The notes below the pieces were generated by a model. The model did no database searches, had not been told where the DNA came from, and saw only the letters and a list, made by a program, of their open reading frames with translations. From assembly GCF_030908385.1 (NCBI RefSeq), contig NZ_CP133091.1:2847501-2911500 (forward strand): 64,000 nt of DNA, read 5' to 3'. Numbering within the stretch: the stretch's first letter is position 1; each line of letters starts with the position of its first letter. Positions 26,889 to 37,179 of this stretch are shown one piece after another. Made by a program: the position numbers and the translations under genes. The DNA comes from Mangrovimonas sp. YM274 (GTDB lineage Bacteria; Bacteroidota; Bacteroidia; Flavobacteriales; Flavobacteriaceae).

Positions 26889-27383
26889 ATGCGTAAAATA
26901 TCTTTTGGCGGCCTTCTTCTCCTTTCCATGTTTATGGCCCTAACGGCTATATCCTGTAAGGACGAGCCCAAGGTTGTCAAAGAGATTATTGTTGAATTTA
27001 AGAAAGAAGGCACGCTTAGTCTTTACAAAGCAGCTTCCGACTCCCTAGTAAAAACCATTGCCATTGAAATTGCAGACGACGACTACCAAACCCAAACGGG
27101 GTTGATGTATCGCAACAGCATGGAAAACGATCAAGGCATGTTGTTTATATTTCCAAGGGAAGAATTCCATAGTTTTTATATGAAAAACACACGGATTCCT
27201 TTGGACATTATCTTTATTGATAAAGATAAAACCATTATCAATATCCACAAAAATGCCAAACCTTTTGACGAAAGTTCCCTGCCGTCTACTGCCCCAGCCC
27301 AATATGTCTTGGAAATTAATGGAGGTCTGTCTGGCGAATGGAATTTAAGTGCTGGAGACCGTATCGATTTTACCAAACTCTAA
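26889..27383 (+). CDS. DUF192 family lipoprotein
   Basis: This 164-residue lipoprotein has a signal and lipobox ending LTAISC (Cys at about 23) and one DUF192 domain (about 50-160). Diagnostic DUF192 stretches are QTQTGLMYRNSM, GMLFIFP, FYMKNTRIPLDIIFID and YVLEINGG. The domain is a small beta barrel with unknown biochemical function. It is the last gene of the lgt unit. Its final 39 bases overlap the end of the convergent GNAT gene. Confidence 0.9.
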   Translation: MRKISFGGLLLLSMFMALTAISCKDEPKVVKEIIVEFKKEGTLSLYKAASDSLVKTIAIEIADDDYQTQTGLMYRNSMENDQGMLFIFPREEFHSFYMKNTRIPLDIIFIDKDKTIINIHKNAKPFDESSLPSTAPAQYVLEINGGLSGEWNLSAGDRIDFTKL

Positions 27384-27836
27384 AGACAACGGTGGACAAC
27401 TATAAATGATTTCTGTTTCACCATAGGGTGTTGTGATATTGTCACTTTTTTCAAAGCCACTTTTCACATAAAAATCATGTAATGTTTCATCTTCAATAGC
27501 TAACCAAAAGCCATTTTGAGGATAAGATTCCCTTATTAACCTAAGCCATTCTGAACCCAATTTCTGTCCTCTAAAGGCTTCCATGGTGTAAATAAAACCT
27601 AAATAAAGGTATCCTTTGGTGAACCAATTTTCAGCCCCCCTTTTGTAATACAATAAATCTGGTGGGCATTGCTTAAACACAAGCCCTCCCACCATAATTT
27701 GATTGTTGTTTGTAATTACATACAGTTTCGTAGTTTCTTGAATGTCTTCCCAAAACGGCTCGATTGCGTCTTGCCAATCCCGAGGAAGTTTTTCAAAAAA
27801 AAGATCAACTTTATCCGTGTAGTCTAATAGTTCCAT
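27345..27836 (-). CDS. GNAT-family acetyltransferase-like protein
   Basis: This 163-residue soluble protein fits a single GNAT fold: an acidic N-terminal helix region, strands KLYVITNNNQIMVGGLVFK, then the acetyl-CoA motif region IYTMEAFRGQKLGSEWL (variant of the usual Q/RxxGxG/A) and a late FYVKSGFEKS. It would transfer an acyl group to an unknown amine. A GTG lies directly before the ATG at 27836. I use the ATG. It starts right after the stop of the ATP-grasp gene, so the two proteins probably serve one pathway. Its 3' end overlaps the DUF192 gene by 39 bases. Confidence 0.72.
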   Translation of the reverse strand: MELLDYTDKVDLFFEKLPRDWQDAIEPFWEDIQETTKLYVITNNNQIMVGGLVFKQCPPDLLYYKRGAENWFTKGYLYLGFIYTMEAFRGQKLGSEWLRLIRESYPQNGFWLAIEDETLHDFYVKSGFEKSDNITTPYGETEIIYSCPPLSLEFGKIDTVSST

Positions 27837-27839
27837 CAC

Positions 27840-29135
27840 CTATAGCAGTCCCCAAGACCATAATTTATCGGAATCCTCAAACCAACGATCACCAATATCG
27901 GTTCTGTAATATCCATTGTTAATGATGACGTTTTGAATCCTGTTATACATTAATCGCTGGGCATCTTTCATGGTGAGCCCTGAACCTGTAACCAACACCG
28001 CAATTCCGGTATTTCCGGTAATCAACCATTCATTATTCACGTTCTTTAAGTGCATTGGATGCACCCCTTCCTTGACGTTCTTTTTAAACACCACCACGGC
28101 ATCTTTTGAAAAGAGTTCAAAGGATTTTTTATCGTTAAACGGGAAGGGAGGCACTACAATAAACGCCCCCACATGAAAGCCTTTCTTTAAAGAAATCCTA
28201 AACTGTTGCCCTGAGGCTATTTTATATAGCATTTCGCCAATTGGCTCAACAATGGAGGACCGTTGAATAAAGATTTGTGGATAGCCAAAACGTGAGGTAA
28301 ACTCCAAAGGATAAATTCCTTTGCCATTAACGATACAATTCAGGTCGATATGCCCCACAAACTTATGTTTCGACAAGGTGGTTTTAAAATGTCTTAAAGT
28401 AGCTTCAAAAATTGGCGATTTGTCAGCCCAAAACATGCTCGTACCCATTTCTCCTGTAGACACCCCAAGCTCCTTTGGAAATAGCTTCTTATGCTCAAAC
28501 GTGATGTTGATTGGTGCTAGAAAATCGGTACCATTGAAAAAGGCAGAAACCCCAATCTCTACACCCTTTACTTTTTTCTGTAATTGAAACGTTCCAAATT
28601 GGTCTCCCCAAGATTTTTCGTATGCTTTCAAAACCCTAATGACATCCAAACCTTCATCATCACTCCCCACAAACAGCAATTGTTTGATGTCCTGAGTTTC
28701 GCCACAGGGTTTAATAACATAAGCATTGGGATGCTGTTGAATGTATTGAATAGCCTCTTGAAAACTAAAGAATTCCTTATAAGGCAAGGTTTTTATCTTG
28801 TGGCGCTTCAATTCGCTTTGGCCAAAATCCCTATCGAGTTCCAATCTATCGGTATATTCAGTGCCACCAAACACCAATTTACCTTGAGCCCGCAAGTCTT
28901 CACATTCCCTTCCGTAACCGGTATAGTCAAAAATTATAAGATCGGCCCAATCGACTTGCGCTTTCCAATCCCTAACTTTTTTAAGGAACCCGAAGCCAAT
29001 TTCTCGGGAGTCCTTATCTTCAATACACATTTTTACTTGATTGCCTTCTAGTGAAGCTGCATAGGCAATATCCAATATTTCTCCCCATCGAGAAACAAAG
29101 AGGAGTTTTCTAGGAGATGTATGTTGTGCTTTCAC
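27840..29135 (-). CDS. PurD-like ATP-grasp ligase of unknown substrate
   Basis: This protein of about 431 residues resembles phosphoribosylamine-glycine ligase (PurD) in length and plan. There is an N-terminal Rossmann-like part (KLLFVSRWGEILDIAYAAS), an ATP-grasp domain (YVIKPCGE, FQLQKKVKGVEIGVSAFF, GHIDLNCIV, PLEFTSRFGYPQ) and a C-terminal part (GNTGIAVLVTGSGLTMKDA, IGDRWFED). It lacks the GGREH nucleotide-loop motif of true PurD at the N-terminus, so purine synthesis is doubtful. The longest frame begins at TTG 29150, but that TTG is the end of a TATTTTTG -7 box (29155-29148), so I prefer the GTG at 29135. The start is uncertain. It is paired with the GNAT gene. Confidence 0.75.
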   Translation of the reverse strand: MKAQHTSPRKLLFVSRWGEILDIAYAASLEGNQVKMCIEDKDSREIGFGFLKKVRDWKAQVDWADLIIFDYTGYGRECEDLRAQGKLVFGGTEYTDRLELDRDFGQSELKRHKIKTLPYKEFFSFQEAIQYIQQHPNAYVIKPCGETQDIKQLLFVGSDDEGLDVIRVLKAYEKSWGDQFGTFQLQKKVKGVEIGVSAFFNGTDFLAPINITFEHKKLFPKELGVSTGEMGTSMFWADKSPIFEATLRHFKTTLSKHKFVGHIDLNCIVNGKGIYPLEFTSRFGYPQIFIQRSSIVEPIGEMLYKIASGQQFRISLKKGFHVGAFIVVPPFPFNDKKSFELFSKDAVVVFKKNVKEGVHPMHLKNVNNEWLITGNTGIAVLVTGSGLTMKDAQRLMYNRIQNVIINNGYYRTDIGDRWFEDSDKLWSWGLL

Positions 29136-29254
29136 ACTCCAAAAAGTCAAAAATAATCATAAACGTAATGTCTAATTTTTCAATTCAAAATTAGTCAAAT
29201 AATCGATTCAAAAATTAGAGGGCAGCGTAATTTTTAGTTAACAATTAGCCAATA

Positions 29255-29283
29255 AAAAAGGCTACCAAAACGGTAGCCTTTTT
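29255..29283 (-). terminator. Rho-independent terminator of secDF
   Basis: AAAAAGGCTACC (29255-29266) pairs with GGTAGCCTTTTT (29272-29283) around a 5-base loop, 20 bases past the secDF stop. Confidence 0.93.
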
Positions 29284-29303
29284 CAAATTATATAAAGAAA
29301 TTG

Positions 29304-32300
29304 TTAGTCTTCTTTTGGTGCTTCACCTTTATCTTTTAAAGAATCATACATGATAGGCGTTGCAATGAATACAGAAGAGTAAGTACCTACTACTACCCCA
29401 ACAATCAATGCAAACAACAAACCTCTCAATGAATCTGCTCCAAAGGTAAACATGGCCAACAATACTACCAAAGTAGTAAGGGAGGTGTTCAAGGTTCTAC
29501 TCAACGTGCTGTTAATTGCAGTGTTGATATTAGTTCCTCCTTTAAAGCCAAGTTTCTCTGCAAGCACTTCTCTAATACGGTCAAATACAACCACGGTATC
29601 GTTAAGCGAGTAACCAATTACCGTTAAGATGGCCGCGATGAAAGCTTGATCGATTTCCATGCTGAATGGCATGAAAGAATGCGTGATAGAGAATACACCC
29701 AATACAATGATAATATCGTGGAATACCGCCGCAACAGCACCCAATGAGAATTGCCATTTCTTGAAACGCAACAAGATGTATAGGAATACTACAACCAAAG
29801 ATCCTAATACTGCCCAGAAAGATTCTTTCTTGATATCATCGGCAATGGTTGGACTTACTTTACTTGACAATACTTTACCAATACCGTTTTTACCATCGGC
29901 AAAATCTTGGTAAGCCATTCCTGAAGGCAAGTAAGGCGTCAAGGCGTCAAATAACATTGTTTGTACTTCCTCATCAGCTTCTGCTGAGTTTTCGTTTACT
30001 TTATATTTAGTAGAAATTTTCAACTGGTGTGAGTTTCCGATAGTTTTTACTTCAGCACTACCAAACTTATCCATCAAATTAGCTTTAACTTCTTCTGGCT
30101 TCACGTCTTCAGTAAAACGCACTTGGTAAGTTCTACCTCCAACGAAATCGATACCTTGATCCAAACCTTTAGTAGCTAAAGACCCGATGCTCAATACCAA
30201 TAAAATTCCAGAAATGATGTAAGCAACTTTTCTTTTGGTGATAAAGTTGATGTTCATGTTTTTGAACAATCCTTTTGTCAATCCAGTAGAGAATTCTAAA
30301 GACTTCCCTTTGTTTACATACCAGTCTACTAACAATCTTGTAATGAAAATTGCAGTGAACAACGATGTTACGATACCAATTAATAAAGTAGTTGCGAATC
30401 CTTTGATTGGCCCTGTACCGAATACAAATAAAATGATTGCCGTAAGACCTGTAGTGATGTTAGCATCTAAAATTGAAGACAATGCGTTTGCGAAACCGTC
30501 TTTAATAGCTTCTTGTTGTGTCTTACCTGCAGCAATTTCTTCCCTGACACGCTCAAAGATAAGTACGTTAGCATCTACCGACATTCCGATAGTCAATACG
30601 ATACCCGCTAAACCAGGAAGTGTCAATACTGCACCCAATCCAGAAAGCACACCAAAAATCAACAAGATGTTGAACATTAATGCGATATCCGCAAAGCTAC
30701 CCGCAACACCATAGTAAAGAATCATCCACACCAATACTAAAGCCAAGGCAATCATGAATGATTTGACACCGGAGTCAATAGCTTCCTGACCTAAAGATGG
30801 TCCAACCTCATCAGCTTGAACAATATCAGCAGATGCAGGCAATTTACCAGCTCTCAATACGTTTGCTAAATCCACTGCTTCATTTAATGTGAAAGCACCA
30901 GAAATTTCAGAGTTACCTCCAGAAATAGGTCCCGTACTTACACCAGGTGCAGAATACACAATATTATCTAATACAATCGCAATTTGGCTTTGTTGTTGGT
31001 AAGCTCTACCGGTCATTTCTTCCCAAATCTTAGCACCTTTACTGTTCATTTGCATGCTTACAGAAGGCTTCCCTAATTGGTTGTAAGATTGACGTGCATC
31101 TGTAATTACGGCACCACTCAATTCTGGCTCGTTTTCTCTGTTTCCAACCAATGCATATAAATCTACATAGTCACTATCCTTAGGTTGGATACCCCATGCA
31201 AATTTCACATAACGTTGCTCTGCTGGCAACAAAGCTCTTACTTTTGGATTGTTTAAATAAGATAGAATTAAATCTTTGTCCTTAGCTTCAAATGTTGCTA
31301 CTGAAGCACCTCCTGCTCCGTAACCTCTCAATAAATCCAAAATTGGATTCGCTTCCACATCTGTAGAATCAGCAGAAGTTTCACCTACCAATTTATCCAA
31401 TAAATCAGCATTTCCTTCTTCTGTAGTTGTAGAATCTGTTGCCGTTTCAGCAACCTCCGCTACTTCTGTTTCCGTTTTCTTATCTACATTTACAATTGGC
31501 TTCAACACCTCATTGGCTTGTGCCAAGAAAGGCAAGAACTGCTCACCTCTATAAGCATCCCAAAACTCTAATTGAGCTGTACTTTGTAATAATTTTTTAA
31601 CACGCTCTACATCCTTGGCTCCTGGAAGCTCTACAAGGATACGACCTGAGTTTCCTAAACGTTGAATGTTTGGTTGTGTTACACCAAACTTATCGATACG
31701 CTTGCGCAATACTTCAAACGCAGACACAATAGATTCGTCAACCTTCTTTTGAATGACATCCTTAACTTGATCGTCAGACATATCGATAGTAACTTCTTCA
31801 CTCAAAGTACGGTTGGCGAAAATGTCTGGAGACGCCAATTTTGTATCTCCTTTGATAGCGTCAAACGCTGTAAAGAAAGACTCCAAATATGGCTCTTGAG
31901 CATCTTTTTGGATTTCCTCAGCATCAGATAATGCTTTGTTGAATACGGGATCTGTAGTATGGTTAGCCAATCCTTCCAAGATATCCTTAACCGAAATCTC
32001 CAAGATTACGTTGATACCTCCTTTAAGGTCCAAACCAAGGTTCATAGCCTTGTCCTTAACCTCATTATAGGTATAATCTGCAATACCTATATCAAATACT
32101 TTGATACCTTGTCTTTTTCCGTCCACCTCAACTTTATAGGTTTGAAGTGAATCCAAATAACGAATCTCCTCAGCATTGATTTCTTCTGGAGAATCGTATT
32201 TACTAAATGCTGCTTCCTCGGCAGCTGCGTCTATTTGATTGGATTTAAAGGTAAATGATAATTGATAGATACTTACCAGTCCAAACAATAGTGCAAACAA

Positions 32301-32324
32301 TTTTACTAATCCTTTGTTTTGCAT
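29304..32324 (-). CDS. secDF: Protein translocase subunit SecDF (fused SecD-SecF)
   Basis: SecDF uses the proton gradient to pull secreted proteins out of SecYEG. This 1006-residue chain joins SecD (about 1-640) and SecF (about 660-1006), the usual arrangement in Bacteroidota. SecD features are the first membrane segment, DLKGGINVILEI, the periplasmic P1 head (LRKRIDKFGVTQPNIQRLG) and six-helix RND-like bundle with TIGMSVDANVLIFERVREE. SecF features are GLDQGIDFVGGRTYQVRF and YSLNDTVVVFDRIRE. A poorly conserved Glu/Thr-rich stretch (about 260-310) lies in the periplasmic region. It has a strong promoter and terminator of its own. Confidence 0.97.
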   Translation of the reverse strand: MQNKGLVKLFALLFGLVSIYQLSFTFKSNQIDAAAEEAAFSKYDSPEEINAEEIRYLDSLQTYKVEVDGKRQGIKVFDIGIADYTYNEVKDKAMNLGLDLKGGINVILEISVKDILEGLANHTTDPVFNKALSDAEEIQKDAQEPYLESFFTAFDAIKGDTKLASPDIFANRTLSEEVTIDMSDDQVKDVIQKKVDESIVSAFEVLRKRIDKFGVTQPNIQRLGNSGRILVELPGAKDVERVKKLLQSTAQLEFWDAYRGEQFLPFLAQANEVLKPIVNVDKKTETEVAEVAETATDSTTTEEGNADLLDKLVGETSADSTDVEANPILDLLRGYGAGGASVATFEAKDKDLILSYLNNPKVRALLPAEQRYVKFAWGIQPKDSDYVDLYALVGNRENEPELSGAVITDARQSYNQLGKPSVSMQMNSKGAKIWEEMTGRAYQQQSQIAIVLDNIVYSAPGVSTGPISGGNSEISGAFTLNEAVDLANVLRAGKLPASADIVQADEVGPSLGQEAIDSGVKSFMIALALVLVWMILYYGVAGSFADIALMFNILLIFGVLSGLGAVLTLPGLAGIVLTIGMSVDANVLIFERVREEIAAGKTQQEAIKDGFANALSSILDANITTGLTAIILFVFGTGPIKGFATTLLIGIVTSLFTAIFITRLLVDWYVNKGKSLEFSTGLTKGLFKNMNINFITKRKVAYIISGILLVLSIGSLATKGLDQGIDFVGGRTYQVRFTEDVKPEEVKANLMDKFGSAEVKTIGNSHQLKISTKYKVNENSAEADEEVQTMLFDALTPYLPSGMAYQDFADGKNGIGKVLSSKVSPTIADDIKKESFWAVLGSLVVVFLYILLRFKKWQFSLGAVAAVFHDIIIVLGVFSITHSFMPFSMEIDQAFIAAILTVIGYSLNDTVVVFDRIREVLAEKLGFKGGTNINTAINSTLSRTLNTSLTTLVVLLAMFTFGADSLRGLLFALIVGVVVGTYSSVFIATPIMYDSLKDKGEAPKED

Positions 32325-32358
32325 TTTTAATTATTTATTGGTCAATTTTTTAATCGGG

Positions 32359-32388
32359 CAAATATAGAATTTACCCTTGATTTGACAA
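32359..32388 (-). promoter_or_regulatory. secDF promoter
   Basis: On the minus strand TTG (32388-32386) and TATATTTG (32366-32359) are exactly 19 bp apart, matching the Bacteroidota consensus. The predicted leader to the ATG is about 30 bases. Confidence 0.7.
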
Positions 32389-32521
32389 TTATTCTAAATG
32401 ATTTTGTAAGTGGTTAGCCGTTTATGGAATTACACCATAAAGCGAACTTTGTTTTTGAGGCTTCCATTGTACTTTTTGATTGACATTGAAAGCTTCTTTT
32501 GAGATAATTAGTGGGAAGAAT

Positions 32522-33160
32522 TTATCCTAAGCTCCCATTGATACTGGGGCCAGCCCTTACTTCTGGGATTTTTTTGGATATATTGTCTATTGCAAGTGCA
32601 ATATTTTTATAGAATTTATAAGCTACCTTAATGTCTGATGAAACCGTTTCAATACTGAACACCTCCACAGATAAGGATTCGTGTGCCATGAAAGAACGAT
32701 CGTGGTCTGCTTTCAATTCCACAGCCATCTTTCCGCCTAAATCAAAAGCGGAATGATCTCCCTTGTGGATTTCATAAACATCTAGATCATACTTAATCGA
32801 AGGATCGTTAACTGGAACTTTTGGAAATTGCCCTTTATGCTCAACTCCAGTATACCCCAACTCCAACAAATCATCTTCTGCCAATAACTTTTTGATACTG
32901 GCTACATCTGTATCGCTGTAATAGGTAATTTTTAACTGTCCGTCTTGAAGTTCACTAACCTTAATATGTTCAACCCCTACTTGTTGTAGTTGTTCGGTTA
33001 ACTCTACAATGGTCCTTTTGGCTTCTACAGATGATACATCCCCATTGGCAAACTGCAGCACGATTTCCTGATTTGGAACAGGATTGTGCTGTTTTGTAGC
33101 AATTCCCCCTAAAAGTGAAAGGATAATTATTAAAGTACTAATGTACCATCTTGAATTCAT
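32522..33160 (-). CDS. Membrane-anchored protein with SecD-P1-like segment (212 residues)
   Basis: An N-terminal hydrophobic anchor (WYISTLIIILSLLGGIA) is followed by an extracytoplasmic part. Residues about 30-110 (VELTEQLQQVGVEHIKVSEL, later DVASIKKLLAEDDLLELG) follow the same pattern as the SecD P1 head encoded 200 bases away (VLRKRIDKFGVTQPNIQRLG, later DVERVKKLLQSTAQLEF). This similarity is seen by eye only. The rest is unrecognised. The ATG at 33160 is preferred over an ATG at 33208 because a TATATTTG box lies four bases before it, inside the longer frame. It is upstream of secDF on the same strand. Confidence 0.65.
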   Translation of the reverse strand: MNSRWYISTLIIILSLLGGIATKQHNPVPNQEIVLQFANGDVSSVEAKRTIVELTEQLQQVGVEHIKVSELQDGQLKITYYSDTDVASIKKLLAEDDLLELGYTGVEHKGQFPKVPVNDPSIKYDLDVYEIHKGDHSAFDLGGKMAVELKADHDRSFMAHESLSVEVFSIETVSSDIKVAYKFYKNIALAIDNISKKIPEVRAGPSINGSLG

Positions 33161-33262
33161 GCGCCAAATATATAAAAATTTCAAGATTGAACTCACTGAA
33201 TCCCGCATAAATTAAGGTGCTATATCAGATTAAAAACCTCCTTACAAATAGCTTCTTACAAA

Positions 33263-33288
33263 AAAAGGCTGCCTAATGGCAACCTTTT
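33263..33288 (-). terminator. Rho-independent terminator of mdh
   Basis: AAAAGGCTGCC (33263-33273) pairs with GGCAACCTTTT (33278-33288), with one G-U pair in the minus-strand RNA, around a 4-base loop. Confidence 0.85.
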
Positions 33289-33310
33289 CAATCTTTTATT
33301 GTTTGGGTGA

Positions 33311-34237
33311 TTACACGTCCAACAAACCGTTGGTTTTTGTAACTCCTTCTGCACTAGCAGCCATATGTGCTTTTTCAGCATCACTCAATTCAATTTCTAC
33401 GATGCTTTCAATACCGTTTCTACCTAAAATTACTGGTACCCCGATACACAAGTCAGACAAACCGAACTCACCTTCCAACAACGCAGAACATGGGAACATT
33501 TTCTTTTGGTCGCAAGCAATAGCCTGTACCAAAGCGCTTACTGCAGCACCTGGCGCATACCAAGCAGAAGTACCTAATAATTTGGTTAAAGTAGCTCCAC
33601 CAACCTTAGTATCTTCCTTAACTTGATTCAATCTTTCTTCAGATAAGAACTCAGTTACTTTAATACTATTTCTAGTAGCATGAGCTGTTAAAGGCACCAT
33701 ACCTGTATCGCTATGTCCACCAATTACCATTCCGTCTACATCACTGATAGGCGCTTCCAAAGCCTCTGCCAATCTGTACTTGAAACGTGCTGAATCCAAA
33801 GCTCCTCCCATACCGATGATACGGTTTTTAGGAAGTCCTGAAGTTTTGTGCACCAAATAAGTCATAGTATCCATTGGGTTACTCACCACAATGATGATTG
33901 TATCTGGTGAATTTGCAATCAAGTTTTCAGATACTGTCTTAACAATTCCGGCGTTGATTCCAATCAATTCCTCACGAGTCATTCCTGGTTTACGAGGAAT
34001 TCCTGAAGTGATCACACAGATATCACTACCTGCTGTTTTTGTGTAATCGTTGGTAACTCCTGTAATCTTGGTATCAAACCCGTTTAAAGAAGCTGTTTGC
34101 ATCAAATCCATAGCTTTACCTTCCGCAAAACCTTCTTTGATATCCAACAAAACCACTTCACTTGCAAAATCCTTAATTGCAATATATTCCGCGCAACTGG
34201 CACCAACCGCACCAGCCCCAACTACTGTTACTTTCAT
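33311..34237 (-). CDS. mdh: Malate dehydrogenase
   Basis: This 308-residue NAD-dependent enzyme interconverts malate and oxaloacetate in the citric acid cycle. The nucleotide motif GAGAVGASCAEY is at 7-18. Substrate arginines lie in SGIPRKPGMTREEL and in NRIIGMGGALDSARFKYR. The catalytic His is in VIGGHSDTGMVPL. The length and sequence match the LDH-like type of malate dehydrogenase found in Bacteroidota rather than the E. coli type. A TAATTTTG box (34284-34277) about 40 bases upstream could be its promoter. Confidence 0.95.
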   Translation of the reverse strand: MKVTVVGAGAVGASCAEYIAIKDFASEVVLLDIKEGFAEGKAMDLMQTASLNGFDTKITGVTNDYTKTAGSDICVITSGIPRKPGMTREELIGINAGIVKTVSENLIANSPDTIIIVVSNPMDTMTYLVHKTSGLPKNRIIGMGGALDSARFKYRLAEALEAPISDVDGMVIGGHSDTGMVPLTAHATRNSIKVTEFLSEERLNQVKEDTKVGGATLTKLLGTSAWYAPGAAVSALVQAIACDQKKMFPCSALLEGEFGLSDLCIGVPVILGRNGIESIVEIELSDAEKAHMAASAEGVTKTNGLLDV

Positions 34238-34475
34238 ATAAAAAATTTTTTAGTATTTGTTGATTTTAAGTGTTCCCAAAATTACGAATTTTTATACGGT
34301 TAAGGAAGCCCAAACAAATAAAATAACCTTGATAATTCAAACTATTTTGGAAGGCTTACGAAAACCAAAAAAACAGGGATTACCGTCCTCAACTTTCACC
34401 AATTTAAACTTAAACCCACAAAAAAAACCCGTACTTTTATTGGTTTCTTTTTTAATTAAAAATCAGTACACAAAA

Positions 34476-34811
34476 ATGGAAGTTATCAAAGCAGAGGAAG
34501 GGTTTCAACCTGTCAATTCCAATCCCAATATCCAACGAAAAGTTATTCACCTAAATGACTTGATGGTTACCATTATCGATTTTCACAATGGCCCAATGGA
34601 AGTCCCAGATCCTTTTCATCATCACCCCCACGAACAAATCACTTATGTAGCGTCTGGCTCTTTAAAGTTTTTTATTGAAGACAGACAATACACGCTGCAT
34701 ACAGGCGATAGTTTTAAAGTAGCTTCCAACCTGAAACATTCCATACAAACCCTTACGGAACATGTTAGGTTAATTGATAGTTTTTCACCTATCAGGAAGG
34801 ATTTTCTATAA
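34476..34811 (+). CDS. Cupin-domain protein (111 residues)
   Basis: A single small cupin barrel. The first cupin motif is seen as DPFHHHPHEQITYVASG, with His and Glu placed for a metal ion, and the second as LHTGDSFKVASNLKHSI. The HHHPHEQ arrangement predicts a bound divalent metal, but enzymatic function cannot be assigned. The ATG at 34476 is used because the upstream in-frame extension is AT-rich and unlike coding sequence. It is a single gene between mdh (divergent) and gyrB (convergent). Confidence 0.85.
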   Translation: MEVIKAEEGFQPVNSNPNIQRKVIHLNDLMVTIIDFHNGPMEVPDPFHHHPHEQITYVASGSLKFFIEDRQYTLHTGDSFKVASNLKHSIQTLTEHVRLIDSFSPIRKDFL

Positions 34812-34813
34812 AT

Positions 34814-34843
34814 AAAAAAGAGTGCTTAAAAGCACTCTTTTTT
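34814..34843. terminator. Bidirectional terminator between the cupin gene and gyrB
   Basis: A 14-bp stem, AAAAAAGAGTGCTT (34814-34827) with AAGCACTCTTTTTT (34830-34843), serves both convergent genes. The two-base gap means the innermost pairs must open to form the loop. Confidence 0.9.
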
Positions 34844-34862
34844 ATCTTATTTCTGTTTGCAA

Positions 34863-36833
<1,971 letters not shown>

Positions 36834-36920
36834 TTACAAAACCCTGTATTTCAACCAGTTTAAAAAACTCAGGTTTACTAATGCATTAAAACACAGGAAC
36901 TATTTTTATAATGCTACATA

Positions 36921-36964
36921 AAAAAATGCCTTGTACGGCATCTTTTTGTGTACTTACAAAGATA
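36921..36964 (-). promoter_or_regulatory. gyrB leader: -7 box followed by terminator-like hairpin
   Basis: Reading the minus strand, TATCTTTG (36964-36957) is a perfect -7 box about 155 bases before the gyrB ATG. About ten bases downstream comes a hairpin, ATGCC (41-37) with GGCAT (30-26), followed by a run of T. A transcript starting here would carry a terminator-like structure at its very 5' end. It could be an attenuator, a stabilising 5' hairpin or chance. Confidence 0.4.
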
Positions 36965-37041
36965 AGAAATTAAGATACCATTAAAAAGGATTTTAGAGAG
37001 TTTGACTCAAAATTATCAACAATTGTTAATTACTCAAAAGT

Positions 37042-37074
37042 GTCTTAAAATGGCTTAAAATGGTCTTAAAATTG
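37042..37074. repeat. Three tandem copies of CTTAAAAT(G/T)G
   Basis: GTCTTAAAATGG, CTTAAAATGG and TCTTAAAATTG follow each other with a period of about 10-11 bases, one helical turn, upstream of the gyrB promoter box. This spacing would put the copies on one face of the DNA. Confidence 0.6.
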
Positions 37075-37111
37075 ATTTTTACGGTTTTTACCTTCCATTT
37101 AAAAACAGAAA

Positions 37112-37147
37112 AAACCTAAAATCTCGCAGAAACGATCTTTTAGGTTT
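37112..37147 (-). terminator. Putative terminator of asnB
   Basis: AAACCTAAAA (37112-37121) pairs with TTTTAGGTTT (37138-37147). A small inner TCG/CGA stem and a T-rich run follow on the minus strand. The stem is AT-rich, so strength is uncertain. Confidence 0.6.
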
Positions 37148-37179
37148 CAAAAACAAAACTACGAAATCTAATTGAGACC

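Noticed and set aside
30235-30714. 159-codon plus-strand frame opposite secDF
   Set aside because: Antisense shadow of the conserved SecD membrane bundle.
37000-37030. DnaA-box-like TTATCAACA near gyrB, possible replication origin
   Set aside because: One imperfect box only, no cluster and no dnaA or dnaN nearby. Not enough to call an origin.
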